Positions 7,628-16,289 of a stretch of 36,421 bases of DNA are shown here, piece after piece. How positions within the stretch are numbered: the first letter of the stretch is position 1; each line of letters opens with the position of its first letter. The notes under the pieces were generated by a model. It ran no database searches. It was not told the DNA's origin and saw only the letters and a program-made list of their open reading frames with translations. This DNA is from an uncultured Caldilineales bacterium. Lineage in GTDB: Bacteria > Chloroflexota > Anaerolineae > JAAEKA01. Location of the stretch: positions 1 to 36,421 of the forward strand of contig CALESQ010000084.1 in assembly GCA_937907455.1 (NCBI GenBank), given 5' to 3'. Position numbers and translations under genes: made by a program.

Positions 7628-10600
7628 TTACGGCACAGTAGCGGCCAGCAGCTTTTCTACCTGATAGCCCGATTTTTCTGCTGCCTCTGCCAGCGTTTGC
7701 AGCACGGCATGGCCCGCCGCGGCCTGTGCTTCGCCTGCCGCCACGCTGGCCGCGCTCAGGCTGTCAGCCAGCAGCGGCAGTGCCAGCCAGCGGGTCAGCA
7801 GTGCATAGCCCTCGCGGTTGAACCACAGCACGCCTTGATGCCGGTTGATGCCCATCACCTGCTGCACTTCACTTTCGCGCAGCAGCCTGCTGAGCGCAGC
7901 AAATGCCAGCCGCTTGGGCTGCGGCACAGGCTTGATGTCGAACCAGCGCTGCACCGTGGTGAGCACCTTCACCAGTGCTACCGCTTGTTGCGCGCCCTCG
8001 CTCGTCATGCCTGCTTCGCCGAAGGCATGGGCCAAAGGCCGGCCCAACAACCATTCATCCAGCCAACTGCGGCTCAAGGCGACCCAACCCGTAGTGCTGA
8101 TCACCTTGCCCAGCGCGTGCACCACTTGCCAGCCGTACAGCGTGGCCCAGGTTGCCTGCTGGTTATCTGCCAACAGATCAGCAGCCAGCGCCTGCACGCC
8201 CTTGCCGCCGGAGGTTGCCGCGCCCAGCGTCAGCAGCGCCGCCAGCTCTTTGCGGAACTCAGCGGCCAGCGTGTCCGGCTTGCCTGCAGCCGCCAGCGCC
8301 TCAGGCTTGCCTTCAGCTTCTTCAAATTCCTGAATGGCGTGCAGCAATGCTGCCATGCGTGTTTCTGCATCTTCCAGCAAGGCCAACGGCGCTTCACCAG
8401 CCTGCCCGGCCTCGCTTACCTGACGCAGCAACGCCGGTTCGATCAACGCTTTGAAGGGCGCATGGATCGGCTGCAGGAAGATCTCTTGCAGCGCTTCTGC
8501 CACACTGGGCACGCCGCGGCCGTTGAGGTAGCTCATCAACTGGCCGTACTGACCCCATTCGTTCTCCTGCACCACGCGGAAATCCAGGAACACATGGTAT
8601 TGGAACGCCCCCAATGCTACATACATGCCTTCGCTGTGCAGTTGATGGCAATTGCGGATGTACTCCTGGTTCGAGGCCACGTCGCGGAAGATCACATAGC
8701 TGGCGCTGTCGTCTGGCAGGCCCAGGCCGTTGGCCAGATCGGTTTGCTCCAGACGCTTGCCGTCTCCTTCTTTCACCGCATACGCGGCTGAGCTGCGAAT
8801 CCAGCCGCTTGCTTCAGCCCATTTGTTGTGATAGATCACCAGGCCGCGTTCGTCGCCTGCCCGGTTCGAGTAGGCATAGACATCTTCGTTGACCCCGCCT
8901 TCGCTGCTGAAGAAATCATACAGACGGAAGTTGGCTACTTCGGCAAAGATGTAGCGTTTATGCAGCAAGGGGAAGATATCGCGCTGATGGCGGGCCACCA
9001 GCCAGGCATCGGGAGTTTCATCCCACATCGGGCGGCGGAACTCCATGCCATATTTCTCGGTGAAACCCTCCACCTGGCCGTGGCCGAACATCGGCAGCCC
9101 CGGCATGGTAGCCAACAGGGTAGCTACGCCGAAATACTTGCCCTCGCGGCCAAACTGTGCCACCGCAGTATCCTCGTCCGGGTTGTTCATGAAATTGACA
9201 TAACGTTTGAGGATTTCGGGATCAAATTCCACGGTGTTCTTGATCACCGAGCGGTACTTGGCGTTTTCCTCCATCTTGAGCATGTTCATAAATGCGCTGT
9301 TGTACACGCGGTGCATGCCCAGGGTACGCACAAAATAGCCCTCCATCAGCCAGAAGGCTTCGGCCAGCAGCAGGGTATTTGGCACTTCCGCCGCTACCCG
9401 ATCCACCACTTCGCGCCAGAACTCTTCGGGGAACACGGCATCGAAGTCGGCTTTGGTCATGCCATATTCGGCGCGTGAGGCAATATCGCCCCCGCTGCCC
9501 GGCTCAGGATACCACAGGCGTTGGTAATGCTTTTTAGCCAGCGTCATGGCCGCATCGAAACGGATGATGGGGAACATACGCGCCACGTGCAAAATGGTTT
9601 GGATCACCGCCTCACGCACGTCGGCATGGAGATAGTTAAGCTGCGCCGTGTCGTTCCAGGGCATGCTGGTGCCATCGTTGCCGTGATAGATATAGCGCAC
9701 TTCGCCGGTATCGAAGTTACGACGCTGGAACACCACCGCGGCATCGGTGCGGTTGTAGTAATGGTCTTCCAGATAAATGCCAATGCCCGGCACATCGGAC
9801 AGGTTTTCGCCGTTGAAGGTGTAAGAGGGGAAGGGGCTATAGGGCAACTGCACGAACCAATCGGGATGTTCGATCACCCAGCGGCCATCAATACCGACAT
9901 GGTTGGGCACCATGTCGCTGGCCAGGCGGATGCCGCGCTGCCAGGCGCGGTCGCGCAGGTCACGATAGGCCTCGTAGCCGCCCAGGTCCGCAGCGATTTG
10001 ATAGTCGTATAGTGAATAGGCTGAGGCTACCGCGTCGGGCTTGCCCATCATCTGCTTCATGCGTTGTGAGGCGCTGCTGCGCTCCCACAGGCCGATCAGC
10101 CACAGGCCGGTGAAGCCGCTTTCGGCCAGCCGATCCAACTCTTGATCCGGGATCTGGTTCAGGGTGTGAATATCGTGGCCGTACTGCTTCGACAGTTGGT
10201 CCAGCCATACGTAGGTGTTCTTGGCCAGCATCACCGTGTTGGGCATCCATTCCAGGTCCGGGCTGAAGCGCTCGGCCTCTGGTGGCAGCAGCTCAGCAAA
10301 GTTGGGGGCTTCCACTGGGCCGGGGCCTCCGCCCACAAACACCACCTTTTCTTCTTCTGCAATGAAATCCAGCCCGGCCAGCAGGCGGAACATGTACTTG
10401 CCCAGAATGTCGCCCCAGCGCCCGCGAACGTATTCAAGCTGGCCTTGTAGTGAGTGCGGTGAGGCGCGCATCGGCGCCTGCAGCAGGTCCAGCAGGTTTT
10501 CGCCGTCCCCCTCGGCCGCTTCTGCTGTAAAGAAGTTGCGCAGGCCCGCAATCACCTCGTTGTAGTCGGTGTGGCTGACCAGTGCTGAGTCATCGTACAG

Positions 10601-11128
10601 CTCGCGGTAGGGAGCATAGGCAGGGTTGATGTTGGTCAACCATAGCAGCAGCAGCTCTTCCAACGTGATGCCGCGGTTAGAATCGCCACCGGTTTCGCCT
10701 GTCAGAAATTCCTCTGGGCTCAATTCGCCGCGATACACCGCCATCACCGGAAAATCGTCACCAAAGGTCAGCAGCGTATCGTCCAGGGCCACATCATCCA
10801 GTGTTTCATCCAAATAAGCCAGCGCCTTGTCCAGCAGCTCCGGGTCTTGCTGCTGACGATACGCCACAATCATCAGATGCAGCACTTCGTGGATCAGTGC
10901 CATGGCGTTGATTTGGCTGGCTTTCACCGCGTTTTCGGGGTGATGCACCAGGTCACGCTTTTCGTTCATACGCATGGCAAACAAGCGCGCCGAGCGGAAA
11001 TTCATCGCCAGCGCTTTGCCGCGCAGCGAAAATAGATCCTCCTCGAATTTATAATAGTCACGCGAGTCGCGCGAAACGTGAAACTCGCGGTAAAAATCCG
11101 CCGGGGGCTGCCACAACGATGTGCGCAT
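7628..11128 (-). CDS. Very large GH13-like alpha-amylase-family protein
   Basis: A protein of 1166 residues from ATG 11128 (MRTSLWQPPADFYREF; AAGGA about 10 bases upstream). The frame is open 60 codons further up, but that part looks non-coding. A helical N-terminal region (~1-290) precedes a GH13-like barrel. Region I is DMVPNH (~405-410), region II is IIRFDAAMTL with the nucleophile Asp (~525), and region III is LLAEAFW with the acid Glu (~590). Region IV is MNNPDED (~648-653), where the usual NHD is NPD. A helical, Ala-rich C-terminal ~350 residues follows. No signal peptide is evident, so it probably acts in the cytoplasm on alpha-glucans. Typical amylases are less than half this length. 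An HEVLH sequence (~80-84) in the N-terminal part resembles a zincin motif but may be chance. Family assignment is good; substrate is unknown. Confidence 0.8.
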   Translation of the reverse strand: MRTSLWQPPADFYREFHVSRDSRDYYKFEEDLFSLRGKALAMNFRSARLFAMRMNEKRDLVHHPENAVKASQINAMALIHEVLHLMIVAYRQQQDPELLDKALAYLDETLDDVALDDTLLTFGDDFPVMAVYRGELSPEEFLTGETGGDSNRGITLEELLLLWLTNINPAYAPYRELYDDSALVSHTDYNEVIAGLRNFFTAEAAEGDGENLLDLLQAPMRASPHSLQGQLEYVRGRWGDILGKYMFRLLAGLDFIAEEEKVVFVGGGPGPVEAPNFAELLPPEAERFSPDLEWMPNTVMLAKNTYVWLDQLSKQYGHDIHTLNQIPDQELDRLAESGFTGLWLIGLWERSSASQRMKQMMGKPDAVASAYSLYDYQIAADLGGYEAYRDLRDRAWQRGIRLASDMVPNHVGIDGRWVIEHPDWFVQLPYSPFPSYTFNGENLSDVPGIGIYLEDHYYNRTDAAVVFQRRNFDTGEVRYIYHGNDGTSMPWNDTAQLNYLHADVREAVIQTILHVARMFPIIRFDAAMTLAKKHYQRLWYPEPGSGGDIASRAEYGMTKADFDAVFPEEFWREVVDRVAAEVPNTLLLAEAFWLMEGYFVRTLGMHRVYNSAFMNMLKMEENAKYRSVIKNTVEFDPEILKRYVNFMNNPDEDTAVAQFGREGKYFGVATLLATMPGLPMFGHGQVEGFTEKYGMEFRRPMWDETPDAWLVARHQRDIFPLLHKRYIFAEVANFRLYDFFSSEGGVNEDVYAYSNRAGDERGLVIYHNKWAEASGWIRSSAAYAVKEGDGKRLEQTDLANGLGLPDDSASYVIFRDVASNQEYIRNCHQLHSEGMYVALGAFQYHVFLDFRVVQENEWGQYGQLMSYLNGRGVPSVAEALQEIFLQPIHAPFKALIEPALLRQVSEAGQAGEAPLALLEDAETRMAALLHAIQEFEEAEGKPEALAAAGKPDTLAAEFRKELAALLTLGAATSGGKGVQALAADLLADNQQATWATLYGWQVVHALGKVISTTGWVALSRSWLDEWLLGRPLAHAFGEAGMTSEGAQQAVALVKVLTTVQRWFDIKPVPQPKRLAFAALSRLLRESEVQQVMGINRHQGVLWFNREGYALLTRWLALPLLADSLSAASVAAGEAQAAAGHAVLQTLAEAAEKSGYQVEKLLAATVP

Positions 11129-11195
11129 AGCAGGAGTATCCTTTCCAGGGGAAAACAATTGCAGAATAATCGTGAGGACAAACACAAACGCCCAT

Positions 11196-11224
11196 AGTTT
11201 ACCACAGGTTGACCGCGTAGACAA
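11196..11224 (-). promoter_or_regulatory. Possible promoter of the GH13-like gene
   Basis: Minus-strand TTGTCT (11224-11219), 17 bases, then TAAACT (11201-11196). The boxes are imperfect. The leader would be about 60 bases. Confidence 0.35.
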
Positions 11225-11302
11225 AGACGGTAAAACAGTAAATAGTATCCAGTAAGTACATCGTAAATTAAGTATTCGCCTATTGCGGAATTGCTGGTGG
11301 CC

Positions 11303-11380
11303 TGTCATTCCGAGGCCCGTCAGGGCCGGGGAATCTTCTCACGAACACACGGGGGACTCCTCACTGCGTTCGGAGTGACA
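11303..11380. repeat. Dispersed palindromic repeat with imperfect terminal inverted repeats
   Basis: A 78-bp unit bounded by TGTCATTCCGA at the left and its near complement TCGGAGTGACA at the right (one mismatch in 11). Internally it has GGCCCGTCAGGGCC (a short palindrome), GGGAATCTTCTC and GGGGGACTCCTCACTGCG. Units of this style recur between genes in many environmental bacterial genomes. It holds no gene and lies in the 386-bp gap between two divergent genes. Confidence 0.6.
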
Positions 11381-11475
11381 CCGATGAGAGCGTTTAGCTT
11401 GCTGGGCTTCACGCAACAACTTTGTTTACGATGTAATAATACTCAATCAGGATGGTGAAAACATGACAAAGACAG

Positions 11476-11505
11476 TTGACAAGTGGCCCTTCTTGCGGGT
11501 ATGAT
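11476..11505 (+). promoter_or_regulatory. Strong sigma70-type promoter of the transglycosylase gene
   Basis: TTGACA (11476-11481), 18 bases, TATGAT (11500-11505). The ATG of the following gene begins only 9 bases after the -10 box, so the predicted transcript starts at or within a few bases of the start codon (leaderless). This fits the absence of a Shine-Dalgarno sequence before that ATG. Confidence 0.75.
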
Positions 11506-11514
11506 CATCACACT

Positions 11515-13977
11515 ATGACAACCCGTTTATCTCTCGTCGTTACCCTGTACTGTATGATCATTAGCTTGCTGTTGTTGAACGCGTGCAACCGGTCTGCTGC
11601 TTCCACGCCGCCCCCGGTCACCCCCACGCTGCCCGCGGCCACTCCCACGCTGCCGCCGCCCACTGCCACGCCACCCCCGCCCACCTCCGCACCGCCGCCT
11701 GCCACTCCCACCTTGCCCCCGGCTACTGCCACACCGTTACCCGTACTTCCTGCGCCGTCCCCGGCTATCTCCTCCCCGCAGATGGCTGAAGCACGGCGCT
11801 TGCAGCACAACGGCGACTTCGAGGCAGCGCGACGCCTCTATGCCGCGCGCATCGAGGTTGACCCTGCCGGCGCTGAGGCTGCCGAAGCGCGCTGGCGGCT
11901 CGGTCACTGCTATTGGGAGGAAGGTGCATTCACCGAAGCCTACGTGGCCCTCACTCAGGCACAGCAACAAAACTCCGTTGACCAGCTTCCTTCGCAGGTA
12001 GATTTCTGGATCGGTGACGCTCTGGAGCAGCTCGGCAACCCGGCCGCTGCTATCACGGCCTACCGCGCCTTTCTCCAGCGCGACAATCGCCTGGCCGGGC
12101 TGATCAACCTGCGCATCGGGCGGCTGCTGCGCCAAAACGGTGATCAACAGGCCGCGGTGTTGGCTTTCCAGGCGGCTCTTGACCATGCTGATGACAACTT
12201 TGTGCGTTTTGCCGCCCATGAAGAACTGGCCGACCTGGCGCAGATCGGCGGCGATACCGCGGCTGCCGTGGCCCAGCTGGATCAGATCATCACCAGCAGT
12301 CAACTGCCTCGTTACCGCGCCGAGATGCAACTGCGCGCGGCCAATTGGCTGGCTGCCGCCGGTTCAACCGCCGATGCCTGGGCGCGCTATCGTTTGGCCG
12401 TGGCTGAGGATGAAAGCAGCAGCAGCGCCGGGCTGGCCGTGGCCGCGCTCACCTTCGCCGGTCAACCGGTGGATACCCTCACCACGGCGCGGGTGCTGCT
12501 GGGCAACAGCCGCTTACCCGAGGGCGCGGCTCTTTTGCGCAGCTACTTTGCGGCGCATCCTGATCACCCGGCCGACCTGCACCTGCTGCTGGCCGAGGCT
12601 TACTTCACAGCGCGCAGCTACAGCGAGGCCCTGGCCGAATGGCAAGCCACTCTCGACGCCTATCCTGCCTACCCGCACCGGGCCGAGGTGCTGGTGCGCA
12701 TGGCCGTGGCTCACACGCGGCTGGGCAACCGCACGGACGCGCGCGATCTGTACCGTCAGGCCGCCACCGCCGATGCCCTGCTGGAGCGCGCTCGCCTGGC
12801 CGAGCGCGCAGGTGATTGTCGCAGCGCGCAGGCTGAATACCTGGCCGTGGCCGACCAATATCCGGCAGCCACAGCCAGCAGCGAGGCACTCTACCGCGGC
12901 GGCATTTGTCTGTACCGCCTGGGCGATGTCGCCGGTGCTGCCGCAGTCTGGCAGCGGGTGCTTGATACATTGCCCGCCTCGACCTATGCCCATGCCGCGC
13001 GTTTCTGGGCCGGTAAAGCCCTGCTGGAACAAGACCAGCCCGCAGAGGCCGTGGCGCTCTGGCAGCCGTTGCAGCACGAGGCCGCGGACAGCTATTACAG
13101 CGCCCGCGCCGCCGAGCTGGCGGGCGCGGCTGGTCTGTCTGAAGCTGCCGCGCTGCTGCCGTTCCAGCCTCAGCCCGGTGATGATGGCTCGCAGGCATTT
13201 GCTGAAAAGTGGCTGGCCGGCTGGGCCGACGTCACCATCACCGCCTCCTTGCCTGCTATACTCGCCGCAGATCGCGGTGTGGCCCTGGCCGATGCCTACG
13301 CCGCGGCTGGGCTGCGCAGCGAGGCCCTGCGCGAGCTGGATGCCGTGGTGCAGCGCTTCCGTGACGATCCTGCAGCGCTTTACCCGCTGGCCCTGTACGC
13401 GCGCGATCTGGGTTTGTACCGCCAATCGGTGGTGGCAGCTACGCGGGTGGCTGTGCTCAGTCCTGATGGCTTGTTGGCCGCGCCGCTCTTTGTGCAGCGG
13501 CTGATCTATCCGGTGTGGTTCGGCGATCTGGTTGAGGCCGAAGGCGCGGCCCAGGGCATACCCCCGCACCTGCTCTTCGCTTTGATCCGGCAGGAAAGCA
13601 CCTTCGAGCCAGGCGCGCGTTCCTCCGCCGCGGCCCAGGGCCTGATGCAAGTGATCCCCGACACCGCAGTGTGGATTGCCGGCAGCATGGGTTGGCCTGA
13701 CTTCGTGCCGGGCGACATCTACAAGCCCTATCTCAACGTTAAATTCGGCACCTATTACCTTGACACCGCGCTGGAGATGTTTGACGGCGATGTGTATGCT
13801 GCGCTGGCAGGCTATAACGCCGGCCCTGGCAATGCCCGTATCTGGCTGGACAGCGTCGCCACTGCGGACGATGATTTGTTTGTGGAAGAGATTACCCTCA
13901 GCGAGCCGCGTCTCTATGTGCGTCGTGTGCTGGCTAACTATGCGGCGTACAATCGCCTTTATTCCCCTCAACCCTGA
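11515..13977 (+). CDS. TPR-rich soluble lytic transglycosylase (Slt-like) lipoprotein
   Basis: An 820-residue lipoprotein. The start at ATG 11515 gives a signal peptide ending in a lipobox (LLLLNAC). A Pro/Thr linker of ~50 residues follows (repeats of TPTLP, TPPPPTS), probably spanning the cell wall or periplasm. The long middle is helical, TPR-like (for example AAEARWRLGHCYWEEGAFTEAY, AAITAYRAFLQRD). The C-terminal SLT domain has the catalytic Glu694 in LIRQESTFEP, then SSAAAQGLMQVIPDTA and AALAGYNAGPGNA. It should cleave peptidoglycan between MurNAc and GlcNAc, forming 1,6-anhydro ends, as Slt70 does, and act at the outer face of the membrane. It appears to be transcribed alone from its own promoter. 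Confidence 0.92.
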   Translation: MTTRLSLVVTLYCMIISLLLLNACNRSAASTPPPVTPTLPAATPTLPPPTATPPPPTSAPPPATPTLPPATATPLPVLPAPSPAISSPQMAEARRLQHNGDFEAARRLYAARIEVDPAGAEAAEARWRLGHCYWEEGAFTEAYVALTQAQQQNSVDQLPSQVDFWIGDALEQLGNPAAAITAYRAFLQRDNRLAGLINLRIGRLLRQNGDQQAAVLAFQAALDHADDNFVRFAAHEELADLAQIGGDTAAAVAQLDQIITSSQLPRYRAEMQLRAANWLAAAGSTADAWARYRLAVAEDESSSSAGLAVAALTFAGQPVDTLTTARVLLGNSRLPEGAALLRSYFAAHPDHPADLHLLLAEAYFTARSYSEALAEWQATLDAYPAYPHRAEVLVRMAVAHTRLGNRTDARDLYRQAATADALLERARLAERAGDCRSAQAEYLAVADQYPAATASSEALYRGGICLYRLGDVAGAAAVWQRVLDTLPASTYAHAARFWAGKALLEQDQPAEAVALWQPLQHEAADSYYSARAAELAGAAGLSEAAALLPFQPQPGDDGSQAFAEKWLAGWADVTITASLPAILAADRGVALADAYAAAGLRSEALRELDAVVQRFRDDPAALYPLALYARDLGLYRQSVVAATRVAVLSPDGLLAAPLFVQRLIYPVWFGDLVEAEGAAQGIPPHLLFALIRQESTFEPGARSSAAAQGLMQVIPDTAVWIAGSMGWPDFVPGDIYKPYLNVKFGTYYLDTALEMFDGDVYAALAGYNAGPGNARIWLDSVATADDDLFVEEITLSEPRLYVRRVLANYAAYNRLYSPQP

Positions 13978-14066
13978 GGCGGGAAGGTTATTCGCGCGTT
14001 GCATCTACCTCGTGGTGCGGGTGGCACATTCTGCTGTTGCCGTTGCCTGCAAGGAGTATCCTATCT

Positions 14067-14582
14067 ATGGAAGAGCCTACTCACTCTGAACGTAAAGAAG
14101 CGGCGCGTCGGCACTATCACCAGGACGATGCGCCTCCCAGGTTGCCCACCGATTGGCAAAGCCTGATCGAGGAGCAAATCGCCAGGTTGGACACCGACAA
14201 TCTACCCGGCAAAGGCAAGCCGCTCAATCTGGCGCGCAATCCCTATGTGTCGGAAGCGGATGAGTTGGCGCACGGCCTGCTGAAAAATGCCGGCTTTACT
14301 CTACCCTGGATTGACGACAGTCGGCGCATTGATACCGCGGTGGCTGCCGCGCGCGCCAAGCTGGCTGCGGCTCATGCTGACTATCTCACCGCTCGCGACG
14401 CTGAGATGTGCAGTGGCCCGCAGTGGATCGAGGGATTGTGGTTGCGTGCCGTGCAGGATTTTCGCGGGCAGGTAGAGCAGCTCAATCGCCAGATCCGCGA
14501 TTTCAACCTCAAAGTGCCCACATTGCAGTTACACCAGCTGGCTCTGAAAATCGAAGATGAGCTGGCGATGTACGGCGAATAA
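14067..14582 (+). CDS. DUF1992 (DnaJ-homologue subfamily C member 28-like) protein
   Basis: 171 residues, starting at ATG 14067 (GGAG about 10 bases upstream). The diagnostic run is SLIEEQIARL...DNLPGKGKPLNL, followed by a helix with LAHGLLKNAGFTLPWI and a C-terminal coiled region (QVEQLNRQIRDFNLKV). This is the DUF1992 domain, found in small bacterial proteins and in eukaryotic DNAJC28; its biochemical role is not established. No J domain is present here. The protein has no signal peptide, so it is cytoplasmic. The 89-bp gap after the transglycosylase gene allows co-transcription, but no functional link is evident. Confidence 0.85.
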   Translation: MEEPTHSERKEAARRHYHQDDAPPRLPTDWQSLIEEQIARLDTDNLPGKGKPLNLARNPYVSEADELAHGLLKNAGFTLPWIDDSRRIDTAVAAARAKLAAAHADYLTARDAEMCSGPQWIEGLWLRAVQDFRGQVEQLNRQIRDFNLKVPTLQLHQLALKIEDELAMYGE

Positions 14583-14700
14583 GCAAAAGCGGGGGTGTAC
14601 GGCATGATAAACAGTGCTTTGTGGCAACATGCCCTTGCTGGGCACGCCTTCTCGTTTAGCCTTTACAGACTTCGTTCTCTCTCTCACAGGATTGTGTGAT

Positions 14701-14729
14701 TTGTCTTTATCGGGGGGGTGTGGTAAAAA
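14701..14729 (+). promoter_or_regulatory. Possible promoter of the sco/ba3 operon
   Basis: TTGTCT (14701-14706), 17 bases, TAAAAA (14724-14729), about 50 bases before the first SCO gene. A run of seven G lies in the spacer. The boxes are imperfect, but the position is right for an operon of closely spaced genes starting at 14779. Confidence 0.4.
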
Positions 14730-14778
14730 TAACATGCTGCAAACGATTTTTCCCGCGCTGTTTCAGGAGTAATGCCCG

Positions 14779-15489
14779 ATGGCCGTGCAGGTTGGTGCGC
14801 CGAAGCGCAATTCACTGCCAAAGTTTCAATGGTGGTGGATTTTGCCAATAATCGGTGTGATTTTGATAGCGGGAGTATTTGCCTTCGCCATTATTCAACC
14901 GGTGAAGGTGTTGCCGCGCATGAGACTGGCCCCCGGCTTTGTTCTGACCGATCTCAACGGTCAACGCCTCACCAGCGAGGAACTACGCGGCAAGGTAGTG
15001 CTGTACAATTTCTTCTATACCGGTTGCGGGGCACGCTGCGATCAGATGAACACCACCATGCACCAGGTGCAAGCCGATATTGAAGGCATGGACCTGGGAA
15101 CCATGCCGGTTACCTTTGTTAGCGTCAGCTTTGACCCGGCACACGATACCCCTGAGGCGCTGCGTGCTTATGCCACCGCTATCGGCGCAGACACCAGCCA
15201 GTGGCGTTTTGCTACCGGTGATGCGGCGCTTCTCAAAGAAACCATAGGGGGCGGTTTCGAGGTATACTACAACCCCGTTCCCGACGGCAGCTTTCAATTT
15301 GACCCCACCTTCGTGCTGGTAGATGGCTGGGGCATCATTCGCGGCAAGTATCGCTATCAAGTGCGCGTGCCTGACAGCGAGCGCATTGTACGCCATATCA
15401 CCGTGTTGGCCGAAGAAGTACAAAAGAGCAAAGGGGCCAACAAGCTGATCTACGAAGCCGCTCACCTCTTTTTGTGTTATTCGCCATGA
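14779..15489 (+). CDS. SCO1/SenC-like thioredoxin-fold protein, His ligand absent
   Basis: 236 residues, with AGGAG 8 bases before ATG 14779. An N-terminal membrane anchor (WWWILPIIGVILIAGVFAFAII, ~18-40) is followed by an SCO thioredoxin fold: GFVLTDLNGQ, LRGKVVLYNFFYTGC and the CxxxC pair (Cys83, Cys87). SCO proteins load copper into the CuA site of cytochrome oxidase using CxxxC plus a distal His. Here the distal position reads FQFDPTFVLVD (~173-182) where the family normally has VDHT/S, so the third copper ligand is missing. It may act as a thiol reductant for CuA assembly rather than as a copper carrier. It overlaps the next SCO gene by the ATGA of the stop/start, so the two are translationally coupled. 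Confidence 0.85.
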   Translation: MAVQVGAPKRNSLPKFQWWWILPIIGVILIAGVFAFAIIQPVKVLPRMRLAPGFVLTDLNGQRLTSEELRGKVVLYNFFYTGCGARCDQMNTTMHQVQADIEGMDLGTMPVTFVSVSFDPAHDTPEALRAYATAIGADTSQWRFATGDAALLKETIGGGFEVYYNPVPDGSFQFDPTFVLVDGWGIIRGKYRYQVRVPDSERIVRHITVLAEEVQKSKGANKLIYEAAHLFLCYSP

Positions 15490-16088
15490 ACTTTCCTGCC
15501 ACTCGTTCCCCGAGCCGCTATGGGCTGTTCGGCCTTTTGATTGCCTTGATTGTGCTGCTTGCGGCATGCCGACCCTATCAATACACGGGTCAGCTGCTTG
15601 ATCAGCCGGTGTCGGTGCCAGATATCACTCTGGCTGATAAAAACGGCCAGCCGGTAGCATTTTCAGATTTTTCCGGCAAGGTGGTGATGCTGTACTTTGG
15701 CTACACCTTCTGCCCGGACGTATGTCCGACCACACTCAACACGGTCAGCAAAGCCGTGGGCTTGCTGGGCAACAAGGCAGACGAAGTACAGTTTGTGATG
15801 ATTTCGGTGGATCCAGCGCGCGATACCCCGCAAAAGCTGGCCGAGTATCTGGCTAATTTCAGCCCTGACTTTATAGGCTTATCCGGCACGCCGGAAGAGA
15901 TTGCCGCCGCGGCTGTGCCTTTTGGTGTGTACTATCAAAAGCACGAAGGCAGCGCGGCCACCGGCTACCTGGTTGACCACACCGCTTCAGTGATGGTGCT
16001 GGATCGCAGCGGGCGCCTGCGTTTGGTGATCCCCTTCGAGACACCTGCCGAGGCTATTGCTGCCGATCTGAAGCAATTGCTTAAATGA
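15486..16088 (+). CDS. SCO1/SenC copper chaperone for cytochrome oxidase (lipoprotein)
   Basis: 200 residues from ATG 15486, which overlaps the preceding stop. The signal sequence ends in the lipobox LLAAC (Cys28), so the protein should be membrane-anchored by lipid. All copper-binding residues are present: FCPDVCP (Cys76, Cys80) and VDHTASV (His165). The DPARDTPQKL segment is typical of the family. It would deliver Cu to CuA in the oxidase subunit II encoded two genes downstream. It is the canonical partner of the upstream, His-lacking paralogue, so the pair may divide thiol reduction and copper transfer. The next gene starts 51 bp later. Confidence 0.93.
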   Translation: MNFPATRSPSRYGLFGLLIALIVLLAACRPYQYTGQLLDQPVSVPDITLADKNGQPVAFSDFSGKVVMLYFGYTFCPDVCPTTLNTVSKAVGLLGNKADEVQFVMISVDPARDTPQKLAEYLANFSPDFIGLSGTPEEIAAAAVPFGVYYQKHEGSAATGYLVDHTASVMVLDRSGRLRLVIPFETPAEAIAADLKQLLK

Positions 16089-16139
16089 TTTTATCCTTAT
16101 CTTTCGTCGTCCCTATCTTTATTAGCAAGGAGGCACACT

Positions 16140-16289
16140 ATGGCGCCAGAGCAAAAATCAAACCATGAAGACGAGCAGTTTCATCCCCGTGGCACAGTAG
16201 CCGTGATGATCCTGTTCTTCTTCACCACCATTGCATTATGGGGATATGTCTACCTTATCATGCTCAGTCAAGGACCAACCACGCCATGA
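16140..16289 (+). CDS. cbaD: ba3-type oxidase subunit IIa (49 residues)
   Basis: A short gene that is easy to miss. ATG 16140 follows a strong AAGGAGG site. The product begins MAPEQKSNHEDEQFHPRGTV and continues with a single membrane helix (VAVMILFFFTTIALWGYVYL). Its length and the pattern of a short acidic N-terminus, HPRG, then one helix resemble subunit IIa of the Thermus ba3 oxidase, which packs against subunits I and II. Its stop overlaps the start of subunit II (ATGA), so it is coupled to that gene. The position directly before cbaB is the usual one for this subunit. Confidence 0.85.
   Translation: MAPEQKSNHEDEQFHPRGTVAVMILFFFTTIALWGYVYLIMLSQGPTTP

Noticed and set aside
7559..8791. Plus-strand open frame (410 codons) opposite the GH13-like gene
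   Set aside because: Composition (Gln/His/Arg-rich) is that of an antisense frame, and the minus strand carries catalytic motifs.
11128..11308. N-terminal extension of the GH13-like gene with a hydrophobic segment
   Set aside because: It overlaps a promoter-like sequence and the end of the dispersed repeat, and the first conserved-looking residue is at ATG 11128.
12140..14004. Long open frames on both strands within the transglycosylase gene
   Set aside because: They are shifted frames of GC-rich TPR repeats; the coding frame has a lipobox and the SLT motif.
14612..14650. Small TGCCC/GGGCA hairpin after the DUF1992 gene
   Set aside because: The 5-bp stem is short and has no T-tract, so it is not a supportable terminator.
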